This document shows, piece after piece, positions 1 through 8,184 of a stretch of DNA of 61,476 nt (positions are counted from its first letter, which is position 1; every line of letters starts with the position of its first letter). The notes below the pieces were generated by a model. The model was not told the origin of the DNA. It saw only the letters and a program-made list of their open reading frames with translations, and searched no databases. Both the position numbers and the translations under genes were made by a program. The DNA is taken from the IMG/VR virus record IMGVR_UViG_3300042691_020411, positions 1 through 61,476 of that record, one strand, 5' to 3'. Source of the DNA: a virus.

Positions 1-12
1 GGATTAACCGCA

Positions 13-20
13 GATAAATA
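13..20 (+). promoter_or_regulatory. T4-late-like promoter element GATAAATA
   Basis: GATAAATA matches the T4 late consensus TATAAATA at seven of eight positions. It lies about 30 bases before the start of a large tail-fibre-like gene, which is a typical late gene. Similar NNTAAATA elements recur before other structural genes here. No sigma-70 -35 box is paired with it. Confidence 0.5.
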
Positions 21-50
21 CCTAGTATTCAGAAATGATAGGATAACAAT

Positions 51-2780
51 ATGAGCAGCCAAATAAACGAAACAAACATTGATAAAGATTACCCGGAGGC
101 CGGAAAAGACAACGATAGCCAAGGCTTTCGTGATAATTTTTCAGCAATTAGGACGAATTTTACCTATGCGAAAACTGAAATAGAAGAGTTACAAAGTAAA
201 GTTGTATTAAAGTCAAGGTTAGCAGGTGACTCTGGAACTGACGTTCCATTTGTTAACGACCTTGGAGGTAGTAATCTTACTAACGGTAGTCATACTAATT
301 TTCACGGAACTTCTTTCGGACCAATAACCGCAACAGGTGCTGCCAATATTGATGTTGAAAAAGGATCTCTACAATCATTTATATTAGCTGCTGATTCAAC
401 ATTTACTTTTACTAATTGGCCTGATAGCGGAAATTATGCTAAAGTTAGAGCACATTTTAGAAGTAACGGCTCTGCGGTGTCTGTAGGAAATGATATCATA
501 GAAGGCAAGCGTTATACTATTAACGAAGTAAACACTACAAATTTCATTACAATGGGTGCAGATCCAACTGCTGTATTTACAGGTAGTATTACTGGAAACA
601 CCCTTACCGTTAACACCATCACTTCAGGAACATTAGGATTAAACACTTATATTATAGGAACCGGTGTATCTGCAGGAACAAAGATTATTGTTACGAAAAA
701 CGAAAATCCTTTGCTGGCTGTTAACGAGTATACTGTAGATATTGGTACGCAATCGGTTGCTCCTAACACTCCAATGACGGGTATAACCTCTGGCGTAACT
801 TTTACAGCCACAACAAAAGGTAGTGGTACTGGAACTGTTAAACCGTGGAAGTCTGTTACATTATCTACAGAAAACTCAGGTACTATTATTAGTGATTCAG
901 ATTTTACCTTACCTCTTTTATTAAATCCAAATGAAGCAGATCAAGTAATCGAAGCGTGGACATGGACTGGAAACACTAGTAAAAAGATTTATGTAAATTA
1001 CATTAGTAATCTAGACGCGGCACCAACTAACTATACTAATTTAAAAGTTGGCTCAATAAGCGTAGATGAACTTACAAATTCTACATCTACAACCAGCGGA
1101 GCTTTACGAGTAGCAGGCGGTGCTGGAATTGCAAAAAACTTAAACGTTGGTGGTAACACTATAATCAGCGGAAATTTAACTGTTACAGGAAATACTACCT
1201 TAACAACTAGTTCTGTTACAATTGCCGACATTGGCACAATTACCAATGTAAGTATTGCAAATCCAAGGACAGGCGATTCTTTAAAGTATAACTCAAGCAC
1301 AAGCAAATGGTCAAACAACGTTGATTTAGTTACATATCAAGTAACTGTTGATGATAACGGTGCTGGTAACCAACCAGTTTTTCATATTAACAATGTTCCG
1401 TTATCTACTAATTTAGGCGTACAAGCAAGTGTTCTTAAAACTTTCAAAGCAGGAAAGAAATACAGATTTGTTCAAGAAGATTCGTCAAACACTGCGTATC
1501 AGCTAAGATTTTCTACTACTCCAGATACTATTGTTAACCCTGATAATTTGCCAGGTGAGAGAACAATTTTAGATTATTCGACAAATGTGACATTCAGTAC
1601 AGGAGTTGGCAGTAACAGATATACTGAAATATTAATTACGGAAGATACTCCAAGCCCGTTGTACCTATATGCAAAACAAGCGGATCGAACACTAGAAGCT
1701 GCTTTTAATCTTAGCAATTTAGTAATTACAGGCACACAAGGAGAGATTACAATTTCTGCTCCAACAAGTCCGTTGACTACCAATCAACCAATTCAAATTA
1801 CAGGCACTTGGGGTGGAACTGGTAGCTTGTTTGGTTATCAACCAGCAGGAACTTTGTACTATATCAAAACAGGTGGTTCTGGAACAAACTTCCAGTTGTT
1901 AGTTACACCTGGCGGATCGCCAGTGCAATCTACAGCAGGGACTCCTAATGGAACTTTATTAACAATTTCCGCTATGATTGGCGCAGGTAGTTATGTAGAA
2001 ACATCAAAAGTTGGCGGGGAATATCCTGTTACAGTCAACGGTGGTCCTGTTAAAATTCTTAAAGATTATGTAGTTCCGGGTACTCAAAATGTATTAGCTG
2101 ATACTACAGACAATGCTATCACTATTACATTACCAACAACACCAACTGTTGGAACTACTGTTAATATTTTTGATGCTGGCAATGCTGGTACTAATCCTAT
2201 TACTATCGATCCAGGTGATGCACTTATCAATGGAGTAAGTGGGGACATTAGTATGTCTGGCAACTACGGTGCATTAACTTTAGTTTTTGCTGGAGTATAT
2301 GGAAGTCCACCAGTAGCATCTTGGTCGATGGCTAAATTATCCTTCAACGGCAGTGAAGACGTATCTGCTTCAGGATCCATTAGTTTAGATACATCAGTAA
2401 GTTATTTTAGCACATCAGGTGTTGAAAGTTGTACACTAGCGGACGGCATCGAAGGGCAAGTTAAATCGCTGGTGATGAAAAATGCTAGCGGTACAATGTC
2501 TGCATCCATTTCAAATGCAGGTTGGAAATCTAGCGGTTCGGGTACTATTATATTCAACTCCACTGGGGATTCTTGCACATTACAATATATCCAAGGCAAG
2601 TGGTATGTAATTGGTAATAACAGCTGCACTATAGAAGGTGTGCAACCTGGAGAAGTTGTTAGTGCCCCAGGAACTGCTAGTGCAACAGGCCTCCCAGGGC
2701 AGATAGCTTACGACAGTACATACATTTATGTTTGCGTGGCAGCGAACACTTGGAAAAGAGTATTGGTTGAAAGTTGGTAA
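51..2780 (+). CDS. Tail-fibre-like virion structural protein (909 aa)
   Basis: A long beta-rich protein full of Gly, Ser, Thr and Asn with no enzyme motif. The N-terminus (about residues 15-55) has the segment DNDSQGFRDNFSAIRTNF, which I know from structural proteins of marine T4-like phages. Near residues 345-390 is a tail-fibre type repeat (GALRVAGGAGIAKNLNVGGN followed by GNLTVTGNTT). The C-terminus ends with GQIAYDSTYIYVCVAANTW, another phage fibre terminus. The start is supported by AGGA seven bases upstream and by the late promoter element at 13-20. It probably forms part of a fibre or baseplate appendage. The exact T4 counterpart cannot be named from sequence alone. Confidence 0.75.
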   Translation: MSSQINETNIDKDYPEAGKDNDSQGFRDNFSAIRTNFTYAKTEIEELQSKVVLKSRLAGDSGTDVPFVNDLGGSNLTNGSHTNFHGTSFGPITATGAANIDVEKGSLQSFILAADSTFTFTNWPDSGNYAKVRAHFRSNGSAVSVGNDIIEGKRYTINEVNTTNFITMGADPTAVFTGSITGNTLTVNTITSGTLGLNTYIIGTGVSAGTKIIVTKNENPLLAVNEYTVDIGTQSVAPNTPMTGITSGVTFTATTKGSGTGTVKPWKSVTLSTENSGTIISDSDFTLPLLLNPNEADQVIEAWTWTGNTSKKIYVNYISNLDAAPTNYTNLKVGSISVDELTNSTSTTSGALRVAGGAGIAKNLNVGGNTIISGNLTVTGNTTLTTSSVTIADIGTITNVSIANPRTGDSLKYNSSTSKWSNNVDLVTYQVTVDDNGAGNQPVFHINNVPLSTNLGVQASVLKTFKAGKKYRFVQEDSSNTAYQLRFSTTPDTIVNPDNLPGERTILDYSTNVTFSTGVGSNRYTEILITEDTPSPLYLYAKQADRTLEAAFNLSNLVITGTQGEITISAPTSPLTTNQPIQITGTWGGTGSLFGYQPAGTLYYIKTGGSGTNFQLLVTPGGSPVQSTAGTPNGTLLTISAMIGAGSYVETSKVGGEYPVTVNGGPVKILKDYVVPGTQNVLADTTDNAITITLPTTPTVGTTVNIFDAGNAGTNPITIDPGDALINGVSGDISMSGNYGALTLVFAGVYGSPPVASWSMAKLSFNGSEDVSASGSISLDTSVSYFSTSGVESCTLADGIEGQVKSLVMKNASGTMSASISNAGWKSSGSGTIIFNSTGDSCTLQYIQGKWYVIGNNSCTIEGVQPGEVVSAPGTASATGLPGQIAYDSTYIYVCVAANTWKRVLVESW

Positions 2781-2781
2781 T

Positions 2782-3012
2782 ATGCATCCATTAATTGGCG
2801 ACCTTTCAGTTCTTAAAGATAGCGAAGTAGATTCGAAAATAAATGATTTAACTCGAAAATACTTTGCTACCCATAATTTTGATTTGCAACAACAAATTGC
2901 TATGGCATTGGATACATACAAAGCAGAATTGGCAAAGCGCCAAGCTTCTGCGTATGAAAAAATGATGAATACTCGCAATAAAGATCTTGACAAACTAATT
3001 AAAGTCAGCTAA
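2782..3012 (+). CDS. Small conserved T4-like phage protein (76 aa)
   Basis: Begins MHPLIGDLSVLKDSEVDSKI and is mostly helical and charged. I recognise the HPLIGDLS opening from marine T4-like phages but know no function. An in-frame ATG lies upstream inside the fibre gene, but the start at 2782, one base after the fibre stop, fits the compact spacing. It probably shares the late transcript of the fibre gene. Confidence 0.7.
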   Translation: MHPLIGDLSVLKDSEVDSKINDLTRKYFATHNFDLQQQIAMALDTYKAELAKRQASAYEKMMNTRNKDLDKLIKVS

Positions 3013-3021
3013 ACTAGTTGG

Positions 3022-3531
3022 ATGCAATTAGACAAATATAGCAATCCTATTTTTAACGAACAAGACTTATTTGATGCCTTATATAATGGGCACCAATTTT
3101 CTGCTGACGATACTCTGCTAGTTGAACGCACAGAATCAGTTAAAGAGTTAGAAAAACAAATTGGTTTCAAATTTGTCCCCCCATACGAAACACATTTCCA
3201 AGTTGAAGACTACGACAGGGCTTGCCAATCTTACTGGAACATGCCCGATGAATATAAAACATTAGATATCGAAAATTGGCTGTTTGGGCAGGCTCCTCCT
3301 TGGGATCCTCAGCATACTAGGCTAGTAGAAGAGTTAGAAGCGTATAAAGCAAGAAATATGCTAGATTTACTGCGCTGGCTAAAATACTTTGTAGATACTT
3401 GCTCAAAAGAAGGTGTAGTTTGGGGAGTAGGACGAGGATCTAGCGTAGCCAGTTATGTACTCTTTATTATTGGAGTTCATAGTATAGATCCCATCAAATA
3501 TAATTTAGACTGGCGAGAATTTTTGAGATAA
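3022..3531 (+). CDS. DnaE-like fragment protein (169 aa)
   Basis: The C-terminal 40 residues carry GVGRGSSVASY (135-145) and then DPIKYNLDWREFL. This matches the region of bacterial DNA polymerase III alpha (DnaE) where the palm begins: GRGSGAGS, then DPLxxxLLFERFL. The protein stops just before the point where DnaE would have its first catalytic aspartates (PDFD), so polymerase activity is not expected. The first 130 residues are not recognised. It sits alone between small late genes, away from the family-B polymerase at 25045. It could be a nucleotide-binding or regulatory protein derived from DnaE. The similarity is clear by eye; the function is unknown. Confidence 0.65.
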   Translation: MQLDKYSNPIFNEQDLFDALYNGHQFSADDTLLVERTESVKELEKQIGFKFVPPYETHFQVEDYDRACQSYWNMPDEYKTLDIENWLFGQAPPWDPQHTRLVEELEAYKARNMLDLLRWLKYFVDTCSKEGVVWGVGRGSSVASYVLFIIGVHSIDPIKYNLDWREFLR

Positions 3532-3558
3532 GTAAAAGCATAATCCTAGGAGATTAAT

Positions 3559-3777
3559 ATGGCAATGAAAGAACAACAAAGACAATTACATCGCTCAATG
3601 CAGGGCAAAGTAGTTGATATGAACAAACTCGTTATGCAAAACGAAATGACTGTTGCTGTGGGTAACGTAAAAGTTAATGCTCGCGGTGACGAATTAGGTC
3701 CTGGCGGAAAAATTATCCGTAAACGTGAAGAAATTTTACGTGAATCGCCAAATAGTAAACCAGAAGGCAATGAATGA
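3559..3777 (+). CDS. Small conserved phage protein (72 aa)
   Basis: A Gln/Lys/Arg-rich N-terminus (MAMKEQQRQLHRSMQGK) followed by a short polar domain, VAVGNVKVNARGDELGPGGK. A good Shine-Dalgarno sequence (AGGAG) lies seven bases before the ATG. It overlaps the next gene by four bases (ATGA), which suggests translational coupling with the GroES-like co-chaperonin. No function is known to me. Confidence 0.7.
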   Translation: MAMKEQQRQLHRSMQGKVVDMNKLVMQNEMTVAVGNVKVNARGDELGPGGKIIRKREEILRESPNSKPEGNE

Positions 3778-4166
3778 GTAAAGTAAAAATAAGTCAAGTC
3801 AGGCCTGTACAGGCTCATATCCTAGTTAGCGATATGAATTTTGGTGAACAAAAAACCTCTGCCGGAATCATTCTTAAAAGTGATGATGGTAAAAGCGAAG
3901 GAGTAAAACCACGCTGGTGTAAAGTTCGCGCAATTGGTAAAGATCAAACTAATGTTAAAATTGGTGAGTGGGTACTAGTAGAGCACGGACGCTGGACTCG
4001 CGGGTTAGAATTGTTAGAAGAAGATGGTACCGTTGTTACTATTCGCCGAGTTGATGAAAATGGTATTTTAATGACAACTGACGAAAGACCAGTAGGTCCA
4101 GAATTTGGAACATTTACCACAGCATCACACGGTTCGGAGATTCGACCAGAAGATTTCATGCGTTAA
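3774..4166 (+). CDS. GroES/gp31-like co-chaperonin (130 aa)
   Basis: The layout is that of the GroES beta-barrel: RPVQAHILVSD at the N-terminus, the mobile-loop region with TSAGIILKSDDGKSEGVKP (residues about 28-45), then VRAIGKDQTNVKIGEWVLVEHGRW, which parallels the GroES core VLAVGxG...VKVGDxVxF. It is longer than host GroES (97 aa) by a C-terminal tail, as in T4 gp31. gp31 replaces host GroES to let GroEL fold the large phage capsid protein; that role here is inferred. It is coupled to the upstream small gene by a four-base overlap and is followed by a hairpin. Confidence 0.75.
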   Translation: MSKVKISQVRPVQAHILVSDMNFGEQKTSAGIILKSDDGKSEGVKPRWCKVRAIGKDQTNVKIGEWVLVEHGRWTRGLELLEEDGTVVTIRRVDENGILMTTDERPVGPEFGTFTTASHGSEIRPEDFMR

Positions 4167-4183
4167 TTTTTTATCTTTTGAGC

Positions 4184-4208
4184 AACAGGGCTATTGACTA
4201 GCCCTGTT
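4184..4208. terminator. Perfect 10-bp hairpin after the co-chaperonin gene
   Basis: AACAGGGCTA, a five-base loop TTGAC, then TAGCCCTGTT. The 3' side is only moderately T-rich (CTTACCTTTATA), so terminator efficiency is uncertain. The loop is also most of the -35 box of the promoter that reads out of this site. Confidence 0.55.
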
Positions 4209-4222
4209 CTTACCTTTATAAT
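4194..4222 (+). promoter_or_regulatory. Sigma-70-type promoter nested in the hairpin
   Basis: TTGACT (4194-4199), a 17-base spacer, then TATAAT (4217-4222). It precedes the small membrane protein genes, gp44 and dCMP deaminase. The -35 box starts in the loop of the hairpin at 4184-4208, and the 3' arm lies in the spacer. Confidence 0.75.
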
Positions 4223-4240
4223 AGCATAAAGGAGACCTCT

Positions 4241-4384
4241 ATGTTTTTATTAAATTTAGTACTTACTGTATTGGCAGTATATTTTGCCAAACAAGCGTAC
4301 GACAATTACAGGATTCATTGGGCAATGTTTTGGTCATTCTTAGTTGGCTGGGATCTCCACGTATTACTTACGACACTATTATAA
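4241..4384 (+). CDS. Small membrane protein (47 aa)
   Basis: The translation begins MFLLNLVLTVLAVYFAKQAY and contains a hydrophobic N-terminal helix (residues 2-16) and a second hydrophobic stretch near the C-terminus (WAMFWSFLVGW). Shine-Dalgarno GGAG lies eight bases before the ATG. It is the first gene after the strong promoter at 4194. No family is recognised. Confidence 0.6.
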   Translation: MFLLNLVLTVLAVYFAKQAYDNYRIHWAMFWSFLVGWDLHVLLTTLL

Positions 4385-4393
4385 GGAAAAATC

Positions 4394-4627
4394 ATGAGCA
4401 CATTTAACGAGGCCGTAGAAGAAATAAAAAAGACAAAAGAAATTTTAGAAGGACAACCTCCTGAAATAATTAATCATCCCGATCCAAAAAAACATCAGTA
4501 CATTAGTTTTGTTAAAAGTTTTTTTAGAATTATAGCAGGTGTTTCACTATGCTTTGGTGAGTTCGCCATTGCAGGCGGGCTATTTATTGTTGCAGAAGTA
4601 TTAGGCGTTGCAGAGGAATTGGTATGA
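4394..4627 (+). CDS. Small membrane-anchored protein (77 aa)
   Basis: A charged helical N-terminus (FNEAVEEIKKTKEIL) is followed by a hydrophobic segment near residues 45-70 (FFRIIAGVSLCFGEFAIAGG) that could span the membrane. The start has AAGGA nine bases upstream. It overlaps gp44 by four bases (ATGA). The function is unknown. Confidence 0.65.
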   Translation: MSTFNEAVEEIKKTKEILEGQPPEIINHPDPKKHQYISFVKSFFRIIAGVSLCFGEFAIAGGLFIVAEVLGVAEELV

Positions 4628-5538
4628 AAGAACTATGGGTAGAAAAATATCGCCCTTCAAAAATTGATGGATATGTCTTTAGAGATGATCATCAACGATC
4701 ACAAGTAGAAAGTTGGATTAAACAAGGTACAATTCCTCACTTGTTGTTTAGTGGTAATGCTGGTATTGGTAAAACAACTCTTGCAAAGATTTTGTTTAAC
4801 GAACTAGATGTTAATCCTTTAGACTTGTTAGAAATTAATGCATCACGTACTAACTCTGTTGAAGACGTCCGTGATAAAATTGTTAACTTTGTCCAAATGA
4901 TTCCATTTGGTGATTTTAAGGTAGTACTATTAGATGAAGCAGATTATTTGTCACCTAACGCCCAAGCGGCTTTACGTGGGGTTATGGAAGAGTATCACAC
5001 TACTGCTAGGTTTATACTTACTTGTAACTATCCCAACAGAATTATACCGGCTTTGCACAGCAGATGCCAGGGTTTTCATATCGAACGAGTTGATATTACT
5101 GAATTCACTGCTCGTGTCGCTACCATACTTGTGGAAGAAAATGTAGAGTTCGATTTAGATACATTAGATACATTTGTTAAGGCAACTTACCCAGACTTGC
5201 GTAAATGTATTAATACTGTTCAAATGAACAGTATGGATGGTAAATTGCACACTCCTGAAAAAGGTGACACTGGGGAACAGGATTATAAACTTGAAATGGT
5301 GCAATTATTCAAAGCCGGTAAAATTAGCGAAGCACGTAAACTTGTGTGTAGTCAAGCTCGACCAGAAGAGATGGAGGAAATCTATCGTTGGTTGTATGAT
5401 AACATTACTATATTTGGTGATGAAGAAAAACAAAACAAAGCAATTCTTATCATCAAACAAGGACTAGTTGATCACACGTTAGTCATTGATGTGGAGATTA
5501 ACTTGGCAGCTACATTAATTAGATTGGCAATGCTTTGA
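4624..5538 (+). CDS. gp44: Sliding-clamp loader ATPase subunit (T4 gp44 / RFC-small-like)
   Basis: Opens the phage sliding clamp and places it on primed DNA using ATP. The AAA+ motifs are in order: N-terminal LWVEKYRPSKI typical of RFC small subunits, Walker A GNAGIGKTT (44-52), Walker B VVLLDEAD (100-107), sensor 1 ILTCNYPNRI (131-140) and the SRC arginine-finger motif (146-148). At 304 residues it is close to T4 gp44 (319). The partner clamp is encoded at 28528. A gp62-like small subunit is not visible next to it; the following gene is dCMP deaminase, coupled by a four-base overlap. Confidence 0.93.
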   Translation: MKELWVEKYRPSKIDGYVFRDDHQRSQVESWIKQGTIPHLLFSGNAGIGKTTLAKILFNELDVNPLDLLEINASRTNSVEDVRDKIVNFVQMIPFGDFKVVLLDEADYLSPNAQAALRGVMEEYHTTARFILTCNYPNRIIPALHSRCQGFHIERVDITEFTARVATILVEENVEFDLDTLDTFVKATYPDLRKCINTVQMNSMDGKLHTPEKGDTGEQDYKLEMVQLFKAGKISEARKLVCSQARPEEMEEIYRWLYDNITIFGDEEKQNKAILIIKQGLVDHTLVIDVEINLAATLIRLAML

Positions 5539-5963
5539 AGACTAAATTAAAATTAGCCTACATGAAAACTGCTGAAACATTTGCAGAACTTAGTCATGCA
5601 CGTAGATTACACGTAGGTGCCATTATTGTCAAAGATGATAGAATTATTAGTATAGGATACAATGGTATGCCTAGTGGTTGGGATAACAACTGCGAAGATA
5701 CTATTCAACATTCCGATGATACAATTACATTAAAAAGTAAACCGGAGGTATTACATGCTGAAACAAACGCAATTGCGAAACTGGCTAAAAGTACTGAGTC
5801 TGGCAACAATGCTACTATGTTTATTACTCATGCTCCTTGTTTGGATTGTGCCAAACTTATATTTCAATCTGGCATTGGCAGTGTGTTTTACCGTGACGCT
5901 TATCGTAGCGAAGCTGGAGTACAATTCCTCGAACAGTCAGGAATAACTGTAGAACAGCTATAA
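5535..5963 (+). CDS. cd: dCMP deaminase
   Basis: Converts dCMP to dUMP, feeding thymidylate synthesis; the phage thyX at 48490 would use the product. The zinc-deaminase motifs are complete: HAE (74-76, catalytic Glu76) and PCxxC (101-105), with the dCMP-deaminase-type loop GYNGMPSGWDNNCED around 41-55. Its 142 residues are slightly shorter than T4 Cd (193). It overlaps gp44 by four bases and is followed directly by a strong bidirectional terminator. Confidence 0.92.
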   Translation: MKTKLKLAYMKTAETFAELSHARRLHVGAIIVKDDRIISIGYNGMPSGWDNNCEDTIQHSDDTITLKSKPEVLHAETNAIAKLAKSTESGNNATMFITHAPCLDCAKLIFQSGIGSVFYRDAYRSEAGVQFLEQSGITVEQL

Positions 5964-5964
5964 T

Positions 5965-5991
5965 AAAAAAGGACCCGAAGGTCCTTTTTTT
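5965..5991. terminator. Bidirectional terminator between dCMP deaminase and phoH
   Basis: Six A residues, GGACC, loop CGAA, GGTCC, then seven T residues. It works for both convergent genes. On the minus strand the loop reads C(TTCG)G, the very stable tetraloop common in T4 terminators. The last T residues overlap the phoH stop codon. Confidence 0.9.
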
Positions 5992-6706
5992 ATGAGTCTC
6001 CGTAGATTGCTAGTATCTCCTTAACAGCATTATGTCGTTCGATGTCCTTGTGATCAAACTCAATAATATCAATATGCTTTAACGATTTTCCTGTAAGCAG
6101 GTTACAAAAATCAATTAAACCATTATCATTCATTCTATCTGCTTGGGCCAAGTCACCAGTAACAACCATCTTCGAGCCTTCACCGAGTCTCGTAAGTAGC
6201 ATCTTCATCTGGTTGACTGTAGTGTTTTGGCACTCATCAGCAATAATATATGCGTTTTTAAATGTGCGGCCACGCATGTAGGCAAGTGGGCTTATCTCTA
6301 TAACACCTTCCTCCAACATCTTTGCGATGTCCTTTTGTTGATAATACTCTCCAAAGACGTCAAAAATAGGTCTCGTCCACGGGGCCATCTTTTCATTCAG
6401 TGTCCCTGGCAAAAATCCCAAATCTTCATCTACGGAAACGGCGGGTCTTGTAACAACTATTTTATCAACAATGCCTTCCTGGAATAGCTTAATTCCGTGC
6501 TGTACAGCCAACATGGTTTTGCCCGTACCGGCAGGGCCGATAGCAAATACAATGTTTATACTGTCATCTTGGAGTTTTTGTATATAAGCCTTTTGATTAG
6601 CATTACGTGGATACAGGCTCACACGTTGCTTCTTCTGCGGAAGATACGGTTGAAAATCAATTACCTTAACGTCTGATGTAAAGCGTTTTTTCACTCTTTT
6701 TGTCAT
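5990..6706 (-). CDS. phoH: PhoH-like ATPase
   Basis: A P-loop ATPase of the PhoH family with Walker A GPAGTGKT (57-64), the family motif VTRPAVSVDEDLGFLPG, and Walker B IIADECQN, followed by VTGDLAQADR. PhoH is linked to phosphate starvation and RNA metabolism in bacteria and is widespread in marine phages; its role in infection is not established. Its 238 residues are about the length of the core domain, without the KH domain of longer PhoL proteins. It is the only minus-strand gene in the first 49 kb. Shine-Dalgarno AGGAG sits at 6716-6720, and a structured leader precedes it. Confidence 0.93.
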   Translation of the reverse strand: MTKRVKKRFTSDVKVIDFQPYLPQKKQRVSLYPRNANQKAYIQKLQDDSINIVFAIGPAGTGKTMLAVQHGIKLFQEGIVDKIVVTRPAVSVDEDLGFLPGTLNEKMAPWTRPIFDVFGEYYQQKDIAKMLEEGVIEISPLAYMRGRTFKNAYIIADECQNTTVNQMKMLLTRLGEGSKMVVTGDLAQADRMNDNGLIDFCNLLTGKSLKHIDIIEFDHKDIERHNAVKEILAIYGDS

Positions 6707-6729
6707 CTAGTTGTTCTCCTACTCTTATG

Positions 6730-6777
6730 AAAAAGTAGGACTTGTAGCGACCGCCTCGATAACTACAGAGGTCCTAC
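6730..6777 (-). promoter_or_regulatory. Structured phoH leader hairpin followed by U-tract
   Basis: GTAGGAC (6735-6741) pairs perfectly with GTCCTAC (6771-6777), and inside these TGTAG pairs with CTACA. Read on the minus strand, the structure is followed by five T residues (6730-6734), then the phoH Shine-Dalgarno and start codon. It looks like a terminator or attenuator placed in the phoH 5' leader. No upstream minus-strand gene exists for it to terminate. Confidence 0.5.
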
Positions 6778-6833
6778 ACTATTATTTAACAGATACGCAG
6801 AATAATAAACTGATACGTTATGATTTTAAACCA

Positions 6834-6849
6834 GCTAAATAAGTATAAT
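6834..6849 (+). promoter_or_regulatory. Late-like element GCTAAATA and a TATAAT box
   Basis: GCTAAATA (6834-6841) resembles the late element, and TATAAT (6844-6849) follows. A -35 box at 16-18 bases is poor (TGATTT), so a sigma-70 promoter is not well supported. One of these probably drives the 6867 gene. Confidence 0.35.
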
Positions 6850-6866
6850 GAATTCTAGGACATAAC

Positions 6867-7445
6867 ATGTACGATATTTTAGACGTTATACGCAACATAG
6901 ACGACTTGTACGAAAACAACACCAGCTTATCTGTGCTCAAAGACTTTGAGCGTGTGCTAGATGAGATGGATTTGTATGCTTACGAAAACTGGGAAGATGG
7001 CGAATTAGCCTATGGCCCACAAGTCGACCGACACTGGATAACTGCTGGCTTCATGTGGCCAAAAGACCAAATGCCCAATCCTATTGGTGCTAAAAGGTTG
7101 CAGGATTTAGGTTGCAGAATCAAGTATGAACGCAGTCATTTAGTAGAACCTCGAGAAATTAAAACTCCCGATGATTACCGCCCAGGTACAAAGAAAGGTC
7201 GACTAGATCGCAAACCTATATGGATTGTTGAGATTCAAATGCCAAAGAAAATTGCGTTTGATATGTATCGAGGCTACATGGACAAAATGAAGGCAGAACA
7301 GATGCCTAGCGAAGAAAAACCAAAAGTACCAACACCGTCTGTACCAGCGGGAGCAATGCCGCCAGCGGGAGCGATGCCACCAGCGGGAGCAATGCCACCA
7401 GCAGGCGGAGCACCAGCAGGCGGAGCACCGGCTCCAGTAGTTTAA
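6867..7445 (+). CDS. Conserved T4-like phage protein with Pro/Ala/Gly-rich tail (192 aa)
   Basis: The N-terminal 150 residues are a compact conserved domain with patches such as YENWEDGELAYGPQVDRHW and RPGTKKGRLDRKPIW, familiar from marine T4-like phages without known function. The C-terminal 40 residues are low-complexity, with three tandem PPAGAM-type repeats then PAGGA repeats, encoded by nearly identical DNA units. The start is preceded by GGACATAAC, a weak ribosome binding site. It lies at the head of the late-looking block leading to lysis. Confidence 0.7.
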   Translation: MYDILDVIRNIDDLYENNTSLSVLKDFERVLDEMDLYAYENWEDGELAYGPQVDRHWITAGFMWPKDQMPNPIGAKRLQDLGCRIKYERSHLVEPREIKTPDDYRPGTKKGRLDRKPIWIVEIQMPKKIAFDMYRGYMDKMKAEQMPSEEKPKVPTPSVPAGAMPPAGAMPPAGAMPPAGGAPAGGAPAPVV

Positions 7446-7453
7446 GGATAATT

Positions 7454-8182
7454 ATGATTAACGAAAGTTTAAAATCGGCGGACTTAAGACACTTTGTTAA
7501 AAAAGTTATCGAGATTGATAACTTTAAAAGTAAAATTGGTGACGATCAAGATATTGTTACTATTTCCTTTACAGTGGACCACGAGGATCCTGCAAAAGAT
7601 TTAGAGAACTTTATTGAAATGGGTTTCGACTTTGTGCTGGATGCTGATGTAAGTCCTGGCGAATTAGATGACGGAACATATAAAGTGTATGTTGAGTTAG
7701 AACGAAATCGACACGTTGCGGAAGAAATTAGAGAAATACTCGACGGTGTTGAAAAAATTGCAGGCATTAACGATTTTAGATTTCGATATTTTAAAAATTT
7801 TAAAAGCCAAGAGGCCACAGAAGATAATTTAGCGGCTGCTATTCCTATGGATAAAAATGCATACGATGCTGCAACCGAACGCAGTAAGTTAGATAATTTT
7901 CAAGAATTTTTTGTTAATAGTTACGCAGATGATATTAAATTACTTGATGAGTCTATCAGTTTTAAACGCAACAACGGCGACCTTGTAAAATTTAACATTG
8001 TAACAAGTGGTACTAGACAAGAAGTATATAACGAAATAAAAGGACCTATCATGCTAGAAAGTGCTGGCATGGCTGAGGTTATGTTTTTATCAAAGTATAT
8101 TGGTAACTATAATATTACTAAGATAAGCGATACCTTTATATTTGAAAACCGCGGATGGGCCGTGGCACTAACAAGGAAATAA
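7454..8182 (+). CDS. Conserved phage protein of unknown function (242 aa)
   Basis: An acidic alpha/beta protein beginning MINESLKSADLRHFVKKV. The first half contains DPAKDLENFIEMGFDFV followed by a segment ending YVELERNRHVAEEI. The C-terminal half begins after a charged linker around residues 130-150. No enzyme motif is seen. It has a close ribosome binding site (AAGGA) and ends three bases before the endolysin gene, so the two are probably cotranscribed. Confidence 0.65.
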   Translation: MINESLKSADLRHFVKKVIEIDNFKSKIGDDQDIVTISFTVDHEDPAKDLENFIEMGFDFVLDADVSPGELDDGTYKVYVELERNRHVAEEIREILDGVEKIAGINDFRFRYFKNFKSQEATEDNLAAAIPMDKNAYDAATERSKLDNFQEFFVNSYADDIKLLDESISFKRNNGDLVKFNIVTSGTRQEVYNEIKGPIMLESAGMAEVMFLSKYIGNYNITKISDTFIFENRGWAVALTRK

Positions 8183-8184
8183 TA

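Noticed and set aside
2580-2993. A 137-codon minus-strand open frame at the end of the first fibre gene
   Set aside because: It covers the ends of two supported plus-strand genes and its translation resembles no family; composition follows the opposite strand.
4934-5146. Internal plus-strand open frame within gp44
   Set aside because: Out of frame within a gene with all AAA+ motifs; no ribosome binding site.
6821-6849. Sigma-70 promoter with TATAAT at 6844
   Set aside because: No acceptable -35 at 16-18 bases, unlike the eight other promoters; listed only as a weak element.
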